Counted from the stretch's first letter, positions 49,357-58,746 are shown. The stretch: DNA of 64,000 bases from Serratia nevei (GCF_024160145.1 NZ_JAMYWQ010000019.1:1-64000); one strand, 5' to 3'. The notes: generated by a model not told the origin, from the letters alone. Numbers and translations are program-made.

Positions 49357-50748
49357 TCAGCGAGCTGCCGCCTGCGCTATTTTTTTATCCAATCCCACGA
49401 GCATCATCTGCTGCCATGCACGGTGCTGATTGACATACAGCCCTTCATGGGTAATCTCGATGCCGGTAATGACTGGTGCAATGTTTAGAATCTCGCTGTT
49501 ACGCGTTACGCCATACTGCCAATGCTCCTGCCCACGGGATATATCGCTCCACGGAGTGCTTCGGGCTTCGAAGCCGCGCTGCTGTTCACGGAACTCCACC
49601 AGGTCGTCCGGCGTTCCCATACCGGAAACGTTGAAGAAATCTTCAAACTGGCGAATACGGCTTTCACGATCCCGATCCGACTCTCCTTTAACGCCCAGAC
49701 AAAGACTGATCACTTCAGTTCGGTTCCAACTGATCGGACGGATAATGCGCAATTGAGAGCTGATTTGGTCCATAAAAAACAGACTGGGGTAGATGTTGAG
49801 GTTGCGCAGGCGGTGCATCGTCCACTGCGCACGTTCTTGCGGATATTTATCCAACAGACGCGGCATGATACGGGCATAACCGGGCCGTACATCGGCGGCG
49901 TTAGGCATGTCGCTGAATAACAGGCCGTGGCCATGTTTGAACGAGAACCAGCCGTCATCGGTGTTTTTATCACCAGCGCCCAACTTACTGTAATCGAGCG
50001 TACTCTCGCTGGCGACGTCGTTCCGGGCATTCAATTCACGGCGGTGAGTCACCGTCGAAACGTAGTTATAATGGACGGTGCTAACGTGATAGCCATCCAG
50101 CCCATTTTCATTCTGTAGTTTCCAGTTGCCCGGATAGGTATAGGTCGAAACACCGGGCAATACTTCCAGTTCGGCGTTCTCTGACTGTTCCAGCATCATG
50201 TCGAAAAACAGCGTGGTGTCGCCGAGGAATTCGATCAGGCTCTGCTCAGATTCAGTATCCAGGCTGATAAACACAAAACCTCGGTAGCTGGCGATGCGCG
50301 CGGCTTTTAAACCATGACGACTTTTATCAAAATCGCTGCCATATTCCGCTGGCGCTTTGACCTTCGCCAGCGCGCCGTCGGACTTGTAGCACCAGGCGTG
50401 AAACGGGCAGGTAAAGGTACTTTGGTTACCTTGGCAAACGCGGGTCAGCGTAGCGCCGCGGTGCTGACAGGTATTCGCCAATGCGTGCAACTCGCCTTTG
50501 CCGTCACGGGTAACCAGCATCGGCTGGCGCCCCGCTTGCACAGTGATGAAATCGTGTGGATTAGGGATCTGACTTTCGTGGCAGGCGAAAATCCACTGTT
50601 TCTCAAAAATCAGCTCCATTTCCAAATCAAACAGTTCCTGAGTGGTGAACATTGATCGGGCGATGCGATAGACACCCTCCTGTGGCCGGAAATCAAGGCT
50701 GTTTTCAATAATCTGCCGCCAGTTTTGTAACCCTTGAGACGTGCTCAC
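49357..50748 (-). CDS. antA: Anthranilate 1,2-dioxygenase large subunit
   Basis: A 463-residue catalytic subunit that turns anthranilate into catechol with release of CO2 and ammonia. The Rieske centre is CQHRGATLTRVC and CPFHAW; the mononuclear iron ligands are the His pair in DGYHVSTVHYNY and a late Asp (FFMDQISS). Long stretches (LEMELIFEK, LQNENGLDGYHVSTVHYNY) follow Acinetobacter AntA, not BenA. The start is GTG 50748, eight bases after AGGAGC; the frame to 50796 lacks a site. The start of the second half of the operon, 162 bp after catA. Confidence 0.94.
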   Translation of the reverse strand: MSTSQGLQNWRQIIENSLDFRPQEGVYRIARSMFTTQELFDLEMELIFEKQWIFACHESQIPNPHDFITVQAGRQPMLVTRDGKGELHALANTCQHRGATLTRVCQGNQSTFTCPFHAWCYKSDGALAKVKAPAEYGSDFDKSRHGLKAARIASYRGFVFISLDTESEQSLIEFLGDTTLFFDMMLEQSENAELEVLPGVSTYTYPGNWKLQNENGLDGYHVSTVHYNYVSTVTHRRELNARNDVASESTLDYSKLGAGDKNTDDGWFSFKHGHGLLFSDMPNAADVRPGYARIMPRLLDKYPQERAQWTMHRLRNLNIYPSLFFMDQISSQLRIIRPISWNRTEVISLCLGVKGESDRDRESRIRQFEDFFNVSGMGTPDDLVEFREQQRGFEARSTPWSDISRGQEHWQYGVTRNSEILNIAPVITGIEITHEGLYVNQHRAWQQMMLVGLDKKIAQAAAR

Positions 50749-50910
50749 ATTAGTGCTCCTGTTATTTCTTTGGTCTCGGCGCCACTCGTACGGCATGTAG
50801 CGATAACCAGCTGAATACGTTAAAAATAATCAATACCGATAGAGAAAATTCCATCTACCGTTATTCAGGATAAACTTACCGCCCCTGAGCAGAGGCAGTA
50901 AAAGGTCGGG

Positions 50911-51831
50911 CTACGCTTTAGCGCGCTGGCGCTCAACCTCGGTCTCCGACGCTGCGGCACATTCTTTAAGCAGCGTAAAATTAAAGTCGATTGATGAGAA
51001 AGGCTTGCTGAGCTGTTTGCTGTCCAACACCTCCGACGCAGAGATCTTGCTCACTTGCGGCACCAGCCCTTCGCGGCTGGCAAAGGCGAAGTCATCCCAC
51101 AGGTATTCATCACCGTCGATGTTAATCTGCGTGGTGAGCTTGCGATAACCATCGGCATAAACGAAGAAGTGAATATGTGCGGGGCGTTGGCCATGGCGCC
51201 CCAGCAAATTAAGCAACTGCTGGGTGGTGCCTTCCGGCGGGCAACCGTAACCAGAAGGCACGATGCTGCGGAACTGATAGTTACCCTGATTGTCGGTCAC
51301 GATCGTGCGACGCAGGTTAAACGCCGACTGGCTCTTGTCGAAAAACGAATAGTTACCCATCAGGTTGGCATGCCACACTTCCACTGTCGCTCCAGGCAGT
51401 GGTTTACCGTTGGCATCCGTTACCGTTCCCTGCATGAACAACACCTCGCCTTCGGCGCTTTCCGTACCGTCGTCTAAACGGGCGAAACCTTGGCAAACAG
51501 GTGCTCCGGCCACGTATAGCGGCCCTTCGATAGTGCGCGGCGTACCGCCGTTCAGGCCCGCTTTGGCGTCGGCTTCATCGGCACGAATATCAATGAAGCG
51601 TTCCAGCCCCAGACCGGCAGCCAGCAGGCCCATCTCATGGCTGGCGCCGGTTTCTGCCAGATATTCCAGCCCTTTCCAGATTTCACTCGGTTGAAGATCC
51701 AAATCTTCAATCGCTTTAAACAGATCACCTAATAAACGAACGGTAATTTGTTGAATGCGTGGATTAAAATCACCTTCAGCGGTATCAATAATAAAGCGGT
51801 CAACCAGGGTATCGATGTCGTTATGAGTCAT
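50911..51831 (-). CDS. catA: Catechol 1,2-dioxygenase
   Basis: Intradiol ring-cleavage enzyme, 306 residues, giving cis,cis-muconate. The helical linker domain is N-terminal; the Fe(III) ligands are the Tyr in MGNYSFFD, the Tyr in PSGYGCPP and the two His in RPAHIHFF. It acts on catechol from AntABC and precedes catC and catB products in the pathway. Unusually it lies between catC and antA in one long run of genes on the minus strand. Confidence 0.95.
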   Translation of the reverse strand: MTHNDIDTLVDRFIIDTAEGDFNPRIQQITVRLLGDLFKAIEDLDLQPSEIWKGLEYLAETGASHEMGLLAAGLGLERFIDIRADEADAKAGLNGGTPRTIEGPLYVAGAPVCQGFARLDDGTESAEGEVLFMQGTVTDANGKPLPGATVEVWHANLMGNYSFFDKSQSAFNLRRTIVTDNQGNYQFRSIVPSGYGCPPEGTTQQLLNLLGRHGQRPAHIHFFVYADGYRKLTTQINIDGDEYLWDDFAFASREGLVPQVSKISASEVLDSKQLSKPFSSIDFNFTLLKECAAASETEVERQRAKA

Positions 51832-51981
51832 GTCATTGCTCCGTATTGATTACTGAGCCGCGGCAGCACAGCCCTGCGGCTATTTTTGTTTTTAACGGCT
51901 TTCTTTATCCTCCCCACCGGTAACCACCCGGTAGGGAACAGCGACATAAACATTGACAGGTGAGGCAACAAGCGGCCCAGC

Positions 51982-52272
51982 TCAGCGATCATCCTCTCTG
52001 ATAGAGGAAGGATGGCGGCACAGTGGGATCACCTGAATCTTCATGTAAGGGAACAGCGGCAGTTGCGACAACAGTTGATGCAATTCATCAATACTGCCAA
52101 CGTCAAACAGGCTGATGTTGGCGTACTGCCCCGCGATACGCCACAGGTGCCGCCATTGGCCGCTGTCTTGCAACGCCTGCGATTGCTTTTTTTCCTTCGC
52201 CTTCAGTGCATCGGCCTCGGCCTCTGGCATCGAAGTAGGTAAATCAACATCCATTCTTACGTGAAACAGCAT
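51982..52272 (-). CDS. catC: Muconolactone delta-isomerase
   Basis: A 96-residue ABM-like barrel protein that turns muconolactone into beta-ketoadipate enol-lactone; it normally forms a decamer. It starts MLFHVRMDVDLPTSMP and has GQYANISLFDVGS and LPLFPYMKIQVIPL, as in other CatC. The gene lies 29 bp after catB. Confidence 0.95.
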   Translation of the reverse strand: MLFHVRMDVDLPTSMPEAEADALKAKEKKQSQALQDSGQWRHLWRIAGQYANISLFDVGSIDELHQLLSQLPLFPYMKIQVIPLCRHPSSIREDDR

Positions 52273-52301
52273 AGCGATATGTCCTTGAGCTTGATGTTCT
52301 G

Positions 52302-53411
52302 TCAGCGGCGACGCAGGGTGGCGAGTTTGTCGCGATCGATCTCGATACCCAACCCCGGACCGGTTGGCACCTGCAGCATGAAATCGCGGTAAATCAAAGG
52401 TTCTGTCAGGATGTCCTCCGTCAGCAGCAGCGGGCCGAACAGCTCAGTACCTTGGCTAAGCTCACCGAAGGTGGAAAACACATGAGCGGAAGCCGCAGTG
52501 CCGATCGCGCCTTCCAGCATGGTGCCGCCATACAGGCCGATGCCCGCCAGCATGGCGATATCGGCCACCTGCCGCGCCTGAGTCAGGCCACCGGACTGGC
52601 TGATTTTTACCGAGAACACATCAGCACCGGCCTGGGTGGCCAGTTCGAAGGCGTCCAATGGCCCTTTCAGTACCTCGTCAGCCATAATCGGAACGTGAAA
52701 GCGCCTGGCGAGCCGGGCCAGACCGGCGCGGTTTTCCGCACGGATCGGCTGTTCGATCAGATCGATCCCCCCCTGCTCCAATGCGGCAATGCCTCGCTCC
52801 GCCTCTAATTCGCTCCAGGCCTGATTGACGTCGACACGTACACTCACCTGATCGCCCAGCGCCCTTTTGATAGCGAGCACATGCGCGACATCGGCCTCCA
52901 CGGTACGCAAGCCAATCTTGAGCTTGAAAATACGGTGACGGCGCAACGCCAGCATTTTCTCGGCTTCCTCGATATCTTTTCGCGTCTCGCCGCTGGCCAG
53001 AGTCCATGCCACCGGCAGAGCGTCGCGTACCCGTCCCCCCAGCAATTCACTCAGTGGAATATTCAGCCGCCGCGCCTGCGCATCCAACAACGCCGTCTCC
53101 AGCGCACATTTGGCAAAACGATTACCCTGGACAGACCTGCGCAACCTGGCCATAAGCGGGGCCACCCGGCAGGCTTCCATACCGATCAATAACGGCGCCA
53201 GATAAGTATCGATATTCACTTTCACACTTTCCGGGCTCTCTTCGCCGTAGCTCAGACCACCGATGGTGGTTGCTTCACCCCACCCTTCGATCCCGTCATC
53301 ACACAGCACGCGGATCAACACGAGAGTTTGCACATTCACCGTCGCTACCGACAGACGGTGAGGACGGATTGCAGGGACATCCAGCAGTAAAGTTTCAATG
53401 GCTTTAATCAT
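52302..53411 (-). CDS. catB: Muconate cycloisomerase
   Basis: Enolase-superfamily enzyme of 369 residues that closes cis,cis-muconate to muconolactone. The catalytic KxK is in FKLKIGL, the metal ligands in RVDVNQAW, LIEQPIRAE and MADEVL, and the opposite-side Lys in SVKISQSGG. First gene of the minus-strand catabolic run and divergent from catR. Confidence 0.95.
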   Translation of the reverse strand: MIKAIETLLLDVPAIRPHRLSVATVNVQTLVLIRVLCDDGIEGWGEATTIGGLSYGEESPESVKVNIDTYLAPLLIGMEACRVAPLMARLRRSVQGNRFAKCALETALLDAQARRLNIPLSELLGGRVRDALPVAWTLASGETRKDIEEAEKMLALRRHRIFKLKIGLRTVEADVAHVLAIKRALGDQVSVRVDVNQAWSELEAERGIAALEQGGIDLIEQPIRAENRAGLARLARRFHVPIMADEVLKGPLDAFELATQAGADVFSVKISQSGGLTQARQVADIAMLAGIGLYGGTMLEGAIGTAASAHVFSTFGELSQGTELFGPLLLTEDILTEPLIYRDFMLQVPTGPGLGIEIDRDKLATLRRR

Positions 53412-53524
53412 ATTTTTACGGTATCAAAGTAGGCGAGTTCAGCGAGTAATATGACCATATATCCGGCTTGTGCCGCCCGTCTAACACCGATTTAGCATCA
53501 CCTTCATACCTTAAAGGTATAGCT
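53412..53524. promoter_or_regulatory. catB-catR divergent promoter
   Basis: 113 bp between the starts of catB and catR. Contains a perfect LysR-type site at 53506-53520 and a second inverted repeat ATATGACCATAT at 53449-53460. LysR proteins of this group bind one strong and one weak site between the divergent promoters. Confidence 0.6.
53506..53520. promoter_or_regulatory. CatR/BenM-type operator
   Basis: ATACCTTAAAGGTAT is a perfect palindrome and contains ATAC-N7-GTAT, the consensus recognised by CatM/BenM. It ends 4 bp before the catR start codon and covers its ribosome-binding site, so CatR bound here would repress its own gene strongly. Confidence 0.75.
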
Positions 53525-54442
53525 ATGGAACTACGTCATTTACGCTACTTTGTTGCCGTCGCGGAAGAGCAAAATTTCAGCCGAGCTGCAGAACGGCTGC
53601 ACATCAGCCAGCCACCGCTCAGCCGTCAGATTCAGCAGTTGGAAGAAGACCTGGGCGTATTACTGTTTGAACGGGGTTCTCGCCCGCTCAAACTCACCGA
53701 AGCGGGCCGTTTCTTCTACGGACATGCGCAGCAGTTTCTGGCTCAGAGCGTTGAGCTGAAATCGATGACCCGGCGCGTTGGGCAGTTGGAACGTTCTCTG
53801 TCAATCGGTTTTGTCGCCTCAACGCTGTATGGGATCCTGCCGCAGCTGATCCGCCGTTTTCGCACCCAATGCCCTGAGGTGGCGGTAAGCCTGCACGAGA
53901 TGACCACCATGGAGCAAATCCAGGCGTTGAAAGAAGGGAAAATCGATGTGGGCTTTGGCCGTATCCGCTATGAAGATACCAATGTGCGCCGCATTATTTT
54001 GCGCGATGAAACCTTGATGGCCGCTTTGGCAGCCGATCATCTATTGGCGAATGCGCCGGAACTGACGCTACGCAGATTGCAAACGGAAACTTTGATCGTA
54101 TATCCGCAAACACCCCGACCAAGCTTTGCCGATCAGGTGCTGGCGGCCTTTCGCGATCACGCATTGGAACCGCACAAAATTATGGAAGTGCGCGAGCTGC
54201 AGGTGGCTTTGGGGCTGGTCGCCGCCGGCGAAGGTATCACGCTGGTTCCGCAGTGCCTGTACAGCCTGAAACGCCAAGATGTGATCTACAAATCATTGAA
54301 TGAAAAATATTTAGTCTCTCCGATTATCATGAGTACCCGTTTACTGGATGAATCAGAAGACATCAAAACCCTGTTGCAAATGATATACAGCCTGTATGAA
54401 GAAGAAGGCATTACCTATATCAAGCCAGCCCCGATCGAGTGA
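53525..54442 (+). CDS. catR: LysR-family regulator of catechol/anthranilate genes
   Basis: A 305-residue LysR regulator. The winged HTH is at 1-65 (MELRHLRYFVAVAEEQNFSR, RLHISQPPLSRQIQQLEEDL), followed by the effector domain. It has the CatM/BenM-like start and lies next to catB in opposite orientation; muconate is the probable coinducer. AAAGG, inside the operator palindrome, is the only ribosome-binding site. An upstream in-frame start is not supported. Confidence 0.93.
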   Translation: MELRHLRYFVAVAEEQNFSRAAERLHISQPPLSRQIQQLEEDLGVLLFERGSRPLKLTEAGRFFYGHAQQFLAQSVELKSMTRRVGQLERSLSIGFVASTLYGILPQLIRRFRTQCPEVAVSLHEMTTMEQIQALKEGKIDVGFGRIRYEDTNVRRIILRDETLMAALAADHLLANAPELTLRRLQTETLIVYPQTPRPSFADQVLAAFRDHALEPHKIMEVRELQVALGLVAAGEGITLVPQCLYSLKRQDVIYKSLNEKYLVSPIIMSTRLLDESEDIKTLLQMIYSLYEEEGITYIKPAPIE

Positions 54443-54845
54443 AGCGGGTTATGATTGCATAGCCTTGGCGCTGCACGTGTTCCCGCTCGGCGCGCAATGC
54501 CTCGGCACTGGTCAGGGGCTCTTCCAACGTCTGTTCATTCAGCGCACTGGGTGGCAATTTCCCTTGACGTCGGGTAAGCCGGCAGCAGGCTGCCACGTTC
54601 CAGAACGATAATAGCGCGGGCGATATAGAGAATATTGTCCCACCCCAGCGTCGCCACTGAGCAGGATCCGTCTCAGCTAATCCAACGAATTTTGTACCGC
54701 TTTCGCCAGTTCCGAAGAGGAAAGATAGGTGTGGCCCAAGGTCAACACGTGGGATAGCAGACGACGGTGACGCCCATCTGGGGATGCACAAAACCCAATG
54801 TATTCAGCATATACAGACAACGACGCGCCAGGCTCGGCGCAAAAG
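54428..54845 (-). pseudogene. Decayed IclR-family regulator (PcaR/PobR-like)
   Basis: Translation of the minus strand in several frames gives pieces in the right order of an IclR protein: SLARRCLYMLNTLGFVH (end of the HTH), then RLLSHVLTLGHTYLSSSELA and AKAVQNSLD followed by a stop, then DNILYIARAIIVLERGSLLP and AYPTSREIA, and last LTSAEALRAEREHVQRQGYA. At least two frameshifts, stop codons and a missing N-terminal HTH half show it is dead. IclR proteins regulate beta-ketoadipate genes, so this may have belonged to a lost or moved pca cluster. The first remnant codon lies next to the tRNA-Ser terminator. Confidence 0.7.
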
Positions 54846-54846
54846 C

Positions 54847-54873
54847 AAAAACCCCGCGTTTAAAGAGCGCGGG
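54847..54873 (-). terminator. Terminator of tRNA-Ser
   Basis: On the minus strand CCCGCG pairs with CGCGGG around a 9-nt loop and is followed by GTTTTT. It is 12 bp past the tRNA 3' end. Confidence 0.85.
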
Positions 54874-54884
54874 ATCAGAATGTA

Positions 54885-54972
54885 TGGCGGAGGAGCAGAG
54901 ATTCGAACTCTGGAACGGTTTCCCGTCGACGGTTTTCAAGACCGTTGCCTTCAGCCACTCGGCCACCCCTCC
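54885..54972 (-). tRNA. serT: tRNA-Ser (TGA)
   Basis: An 88-nt class II tRNA with encoded CCA. The acceptor stem GGAGGGG pairs with the end, the anticodon loop TCTTGAAAA gives TGA, and the long variable arm CGACGGGAAACCG is present. Upstream of yccA on the opposite strand, as in E. coli. Confidence 0.97.
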
Positions 54973-55200
54973 GCAACGACGCGCACTATAAACAGAGCGT
55001 ATGCGCTTGTAAAGTCCCGAAACGCTCAACCGCGCGAAAAATCGGCGGGGAGGGGGCGAGCGGCGAACAAATGCGCAATGGCTCCCCCACTGTTGCACCA
55101 ATGATAACGCAGGGTAAAGATTGGTAAACAAACTTTAATCAAGCGCTTGCGCTGCCTATCATCGGGATTATTTTGTGATGGCCTGATAAGAGAGATCATT

Positions 55201-55860
55201 ATGGACCGCATTGTCGTCTCGTCTTCCTCGCGCGACTCGCTGCTCAGCACGCATAAAGTCCTGCGCAACACCTATTTCCTGTTATCCCTGACCCTGGCTT
55301 TCTCAGCCCTGACCGCGACCGCCAGCACCATGCTGGGCCTTCCGGCGCCGGGTCTGCTGCTGATGTTGGTCGGCTTCTATGGCCTGATGTTCCTGACCCA
55401 TAAACTGGCCAACAGCCCGGCGGGCATTCTGGCGGCGTTCGCGCTGACCGGTTTCATGGGATACGCCCTCGGCCCAATCCTCAGTTCGTTCCTGAACGCC
55501 GGCGCGGGTGACCTGATCATGTTGGCGCTGGGCGGTACCGCAGCGGTGTTCTTCTGCTGCTCGGCGTATGTGCTGACCACCCGTAAAGACATGTCGTTCC
55601 TGTCCGGCATGATGATGGCCGGTTTTGTAGTGCTGCTGGTGGCGGTGATCGCCAACCTGTTCCTGCAGATCCCTGCCCTGCACCTGGCTATCAGCGCGCT
55701 GTTCATCCTGTTCTCCGCCGGCGCGATCCTGTGGGAAACCAGCAACATCATTCACGGCGGCGAGACCAACTACATTCGCGCCACCGTTAGCCTGTACGTG
55801 TCGCTCTACAACATGTTTATCAGCCTGTTGAGCATTCTGGGCTTCGCCCGCAGCAACTGA
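55201..55860 (+). CDS. yccA: Bax inhibitor-1 family inner-membrane protein YccA
   Basis: Seven-segment membrane protein of 219 residues, exactly the E. coli length. It starts [20 protein letters not shown] and ends [13 protein letters not shown]. In E. coli YccA is a substrate and inhibitor of the FtsH protease and guards the SecY translocon. ATG 55201 is chosen on E. coli identity; the longer frame to 55147 has no site. First gene after serT. Confidence 0.95.
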   Translation: MDRIVVSSSSRDSLLSTHKVLRNTYFLLSLTLAFSALTATASTMLGLPAPGLLLMLVGFYGLMFLTHKLANSPAGILAAFALTGFMGYALGPILSSFLNAGAGDLIMLALGGTAAVFFCCSAYVLTTRKDMSFLSGMMMAGFVVLLVAVIANLFLQIPALHLAISALFILFSAGAILWETSNIIHGGETNYIRATVSLYVSLYNMFISLLSILGFARSN

Positions 55861-55882
55861 TCGCACGCGACACCGGCTTTCC

Positions 55883-55912
55883 AAGCCCCGCTCCGGCGGG
55901 GCTTTGTTTTTT
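55883..55912 (+). terminator. Terminator after yccA
   Basis: AAGCCCCGC-TCCG-GCGGGGCTT then TGTTTTTT; strong rho-independent terminator. Confidence 0.92.
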
Positions 55913-55971
55913 GCGGCCGAGAAAATTTGCTAAACTGGCGGCCGTTCCGAATTATCCGTTATCGAGGCAGT

Positions 55972-56301
55972 ATGTTGGAGTTTGAAGGTCAGGTTATCGA
56001 CACTGACGCGCAGGGCTATCTGAAAAACAGCGCCGACTGGCATGAGGGCCTGGCGCCGCTGTTGGCCGCGCAGGAAGAGATCGTGCTCACCGAAGCACAC
56101 TGGGAAGTGGTGCGCTTCGTGCGCGGCTTCTACCAAGAATTTAATACCTCACCGGCGATTCGCATGCTGGTCAAAGCCATGGCGCAGAAATACGGCGAAG
56201 AAAAAGGCAACAGCCGCTATCTGTATCGCCTGTTCCCGAAAGGACCGGCCAAACAAGCCACCAAAATCGCCGGTTTGCCGAAACCGGTAAAATGCATCTG
56301 A
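55972..56301 (+). CDS. tusE: Sulfur relay protein TusE
   Basis: A 109-residue DsrC-family protein that takes sulfur from TusBCD and passes it to MnmA for 2-thiouridine in tRNA wobble positions. The catalytic Cys is next to last (KPVKCI), as the family demands. The sequence [20 protein letters not shown] is typical. ATG 55972 fits the E. coli start; GAGGC precedes it. Convergent with yccX. Confidence 0.95.
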   Translation: MLEFEGQVIDTDAQGYLKNSADWHEGLAPLLAAQEEIVLTEAHWEVVRFVRGFYQEFNTSPAIRMLVKAMAQKYGEEKGNSRYLYRLFPKGPAKQATKIAGLPKPVKCI

Positions 56302-56335
56302 CCGCTCGGCCCGCAGCGCCGCTGCAGGCGAGCGT

Positions 56336-56614
56336 TTAATAGCGGATGCCGAACCCGACGTAATCGGCCATGCCCTGCGGCTCCACCAGCACGCGTTCGA
56401 CGTGCGCGCTGCGCGGGCCGCCCTGTTTCAACCACGCCACCAGCTTGTCCACCTGCGCCTGTGTGCCGCAGGCCACCACCTGAACGCTGCCGTCATCGAG
56501 GTTGCGCGCATAGCCGGTCACCCCCAGCGCCTCGGCCTGCCGCTGGGTGGAATAGCGAAACCCGACTCCCTGCACCACGCCATACACATACGCAGCCATG
56601 CAAACTTGTGTCAT
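56336..56614 (-). CDS. yccX: Acylphosphatase
   Basis: A 92-residue enzyme that hydrolyses acyl phosphates. The phosphate-binding loop [11 protein letters not shown] with catalytic Arg and the catalytic Asn in [11 protein letters not shown] are both there. Usual place between tusE and rlmI, on the opposite strand to both. Confidence 0.94.
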   Translation of the reverse strand: MTQVCMAAYVYGVVQGVGFRYSTQRQAEALGVTGYARNLDDGSVQVVACGTQAQVDKLVAWLKQGGPRSAHVERVLVEPQGMADYVGFGIRY

Positions 56615-56706
56615 AATCGCCCCCTTATTCAGTTTTCGTTATGGCATTGCCGTGCCTTTGCACCGCCGTGTCACTGTTTCTATCCTAGCTGGCAGCATTA
56701 TTAATT

Positions 56707-57897
56707 ATGACCGTACGCCTGTTTCTCGCCAAAGGACGTGAAAAGTCCTTACTCCGTCGCCACCCTTGGGTGTTCTCCGGCGCCGTTCATCGCGTTGAGG
56801 GCAAAGCTCTCTGCGGTGAAACCATCGATATTCTCGACAGCCAGGGAAAATGGCTGGCTCGCGGCGCCTATTCGCCCGAGTCGCAGATCCGCGCACGCGT
56901 CTGGACCTTCCAGCAGGATGAAGAGATTAACATCGATTTCTTCATTCGCCGCCTGCAGCAAGCGCAAAGCTGGCGTGATTGGGTCGCGCAGCGCGACGGT
57001 CTGGACGGATACCGCCTGATCGCCGGCGAGTCCGACGGCCTGCCGGGCATCACTATCGATCGCTTCCAGAATTTTCTGGTGCTGCAGCTGCTGTCCGCCG
57101 GTGCCGAATACCAGCGCCCGGCCCTGCTTTCCGCCCTGCAGCATTGCTACCCGGGCTGTTCTATCTACGATCGCTCCGACGTTGCGGTGCGCAAAAAAGA
57201 AGGCCTGCCGCTGGCGCAGGGCCCGGTGCTGGGCGACCTGCCGCCGGCGCTGCTGCCGATCACCGAACACGGCATGAAGCTGCTGGTGGACATTCAGCAG
57301 GGGCACAAGACCGGTTTCTACCTCGACCAGCGCGACAGCCGCCTGGCGGCGCGTAATTACTCCGCCGGCCGCCGCGTGCTGAACTGCTTCTCCTACACCG
57401 GCGCCTTCGCCGTTTCCGCGCTGATGGGCGGCTGCGCGCAGGTGATCAGCGTGGATACCTCGCAGGCGGCGCTGGACATCGCCAAACAGAACGTCGAGCT
57501 CAACAAGCTGGATCTGAACAAGGCGGAATTCGTCCGCGATGACGTGTTCCAACTGCTGCGCAACTACCGCACCCAGGGCGAAAAATTCGATCTTATCATC
57601 ATGGACCCGCCGAAGTTCGTCGAGAACAAGAACCAGCTGGCCAGCGCCTGCCGCGGCTACAAGGACATCAACATGCTGGCGCTGCAGCTGCTGAATCCGG
57701 GCGGCATTCTGCTCAGCTTCTCCTGCTCCGGGCTGATGCCGACCGACCTGTTCCAGAAAATTTTAGCCGACGCCGCTGTAGATGCCGGACGTGATGTACA
57801 ATTTATAGAGCAGTTCCGGCAGGCAGCCGATCACCCGGTGATCGCCACGTATCCTGAGGGGCTGTATCTGAAAGGATTCGCTTGTCGGGTGATGTAA
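56707..57897 (+). CDS. rlmI: 23S rRNA m5C1962 methyltransferase RlmI
   Basis: A 396-residue SAM-dependent methyltransferase for C1962 of 23S rRNA. A PUA RNA-binding domain is N-terminal ([20 protein letters not shown]), an EEHEE linker follows, then the Rossmann domain with [20 protein letters not shown] and the DPPKF catalytic loop; the nucleophile Cys is in LSFSCSG. Full length. Upstream and divergent of yccX. Confidence 0.96.
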   Translation: MTVRLFLAKGREKSLLRRHPWVFSGAVHRVEGKALCGETIDILDSQGKWLARGAYSPESQIRARVWTFQQDEEINIDFFIRRLQQAQSWRDWVAQRDGLDGYRLIAGESDGLPGITIDRFQNFLVLQLLSAGAEYQRPALLSALQHCYPGCSIYDRSDVAVRKKEGLPLAQGPVLGDLPPALLPITEHGMKLLVDIQQGHKTGFYLDQRDSRLAARNYSAGRRVLNCFSYTGAFAVSALMGGCAQVISVDTSQAALDIAKQNVELNKLDLNKAEFVRDDVFQLLRNYRTQGEKFDLIIMDPPKFVENKNQLASACRGYKDINMLALQLLNPGGILLSFSCSGLMPTDLFQKILADAAVDAGRDVQFIEQFRQAADHPVIATYPEGLYLKGFACRVM

Positions 57898-57957
57898 CTT
57901 GAAATGCGCTGCTTTGCCCCCATATATGAGCAAGGCATTGTTTCTCAGGAGGTCATC

Positions 57958-58275
57958 ATGATTGCCAGCAAATTCGGTATCGGACAACAGGTTAGGCATA
58001 AACTGCTGGGGTATTTGGGGGTCGTGATCGATATCGACCCGGAATACTCTTTGGAACAGCCCAAAGCTGACGAAATCGCGGCGAACGATGAACTGCGTTC
58101 CGCCCCTTGGTACCACGTGGTGATGGAAGACGAGGAAGGCCAACCGGTACACACCTATCTGGCGGAAGCTCAGTTGGATAGCGAAGCCCAGGAGGCACAC
58201 CCCGAGCAACCATCGCTGGATGAACTGGCGGAATCCATCCGTCACCAGCTACAGGCGCCACGCTTGCGCAACTGA
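57958..58275 (+). CDS. hspQ: Heat shock protein HspQ
   Basis: A 105-residue hemimethylated-DNA-binding-type protein that helps the Lon protease and steadies mutant DnaA in E. coli. It begins [20 protein letters not shown] and has DPEYSL and [10 protein letters not shown]. The strong site CAGGAGGT lies 5 bp before ATG 57958. The tail after residue 80 is acidic and Pro/Glu-rich. Confidence 0.94.
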   Translation: MIASKFGIGQQVRHKLLGYLGVVIDIDPEYSLEQPKADEIAANDELRSAPWYHVVMEDEEGQPVHTYLAEAQLDSEAQEAHPEQPSLDELAESIRHQLQAPRLRN

Positions 58276-58301
58276 CCGCGCCAAGACCTGAGAAACCCGA
58301 G

Positions 58302-58331
58302 AGGGCCTGGCACTGCGCCAGGCCCTTTTTA
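58302..58331. terminator. Bidirectional terminator between hspQ and yccU
   Basis: AGGGCCTGGC-ACTGC-GCCAGGCCCT then TTTTATT; serves both converging genes. Confidence 0.9.
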
Positions 58332-58332
58332 T

Positions 58333-58746
58333 TCAGCGCTCCAGCCCCAAGCGCGGAATGTCGATTTTCGGACAGCGATCCATCACCACCCGCAGCCCGG
58401 CCTGTTGCGCCAACGCTGCTGCCTGCTCGTTAATCACCCCTATCTGCAGCCACAGCGCCCTGGCGCCGATCGCTACCGCCTCTTGCGCCACGCCGTAAGC
58501 GGCCTCCGAATTGCGAAAAACGTCGACCATATCCACCGGCTGCGGGATCGCGGCCAGCGTGGCGTAAACCGGCTGCCCCAGCAGCGTCTGCCCCGCCAGT
58601 TTGGGACTGACCGGGATCACCTGATACCCTTGCGCCAACAGATACGCCATCACCCCATAGCTGGGCCGCGACGGATTATCGCTGGCGCCCACCAGCGCGA
58701 TAGTTTTCACCTGCTGCAACAGCTCAATAATCTCTTGATCCTGCAT
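58333..58746 (-). CDS. yccU: CoA-binding protein YccU
   Basis: A 137-residue Rossmann-like protein of the CoA-binding domain family. The start (IELLQQVKTIALVGASDNPS) has the nucleotide-binding glycine loop, and the end RCPKIDIPRLGLER matches E. coli YccU. Function not established. Converges with hspQ. Confidence 0.92.
   Translation of the reverse strand: MQDQEIIELLQQVKTIALVGASDNPSRPSYGVMAYLLAQGYQVIPVSPKLAGQTLLGQPVYATLAAIPQPVDMVDVFRNSEAAYGVAQEAVAIGARALWLQIGVINEQAAALAQQAGLRVVMDRCPKIDIPRLGLER

Noticed and set aside
54420-54791. Minus-strand open frame of 123 codons as an intact gene
   Set aside because: Only its last third matches an IclR protein; the other IclR parts lie in other frames, so it is a chance frame through a pseudogene.
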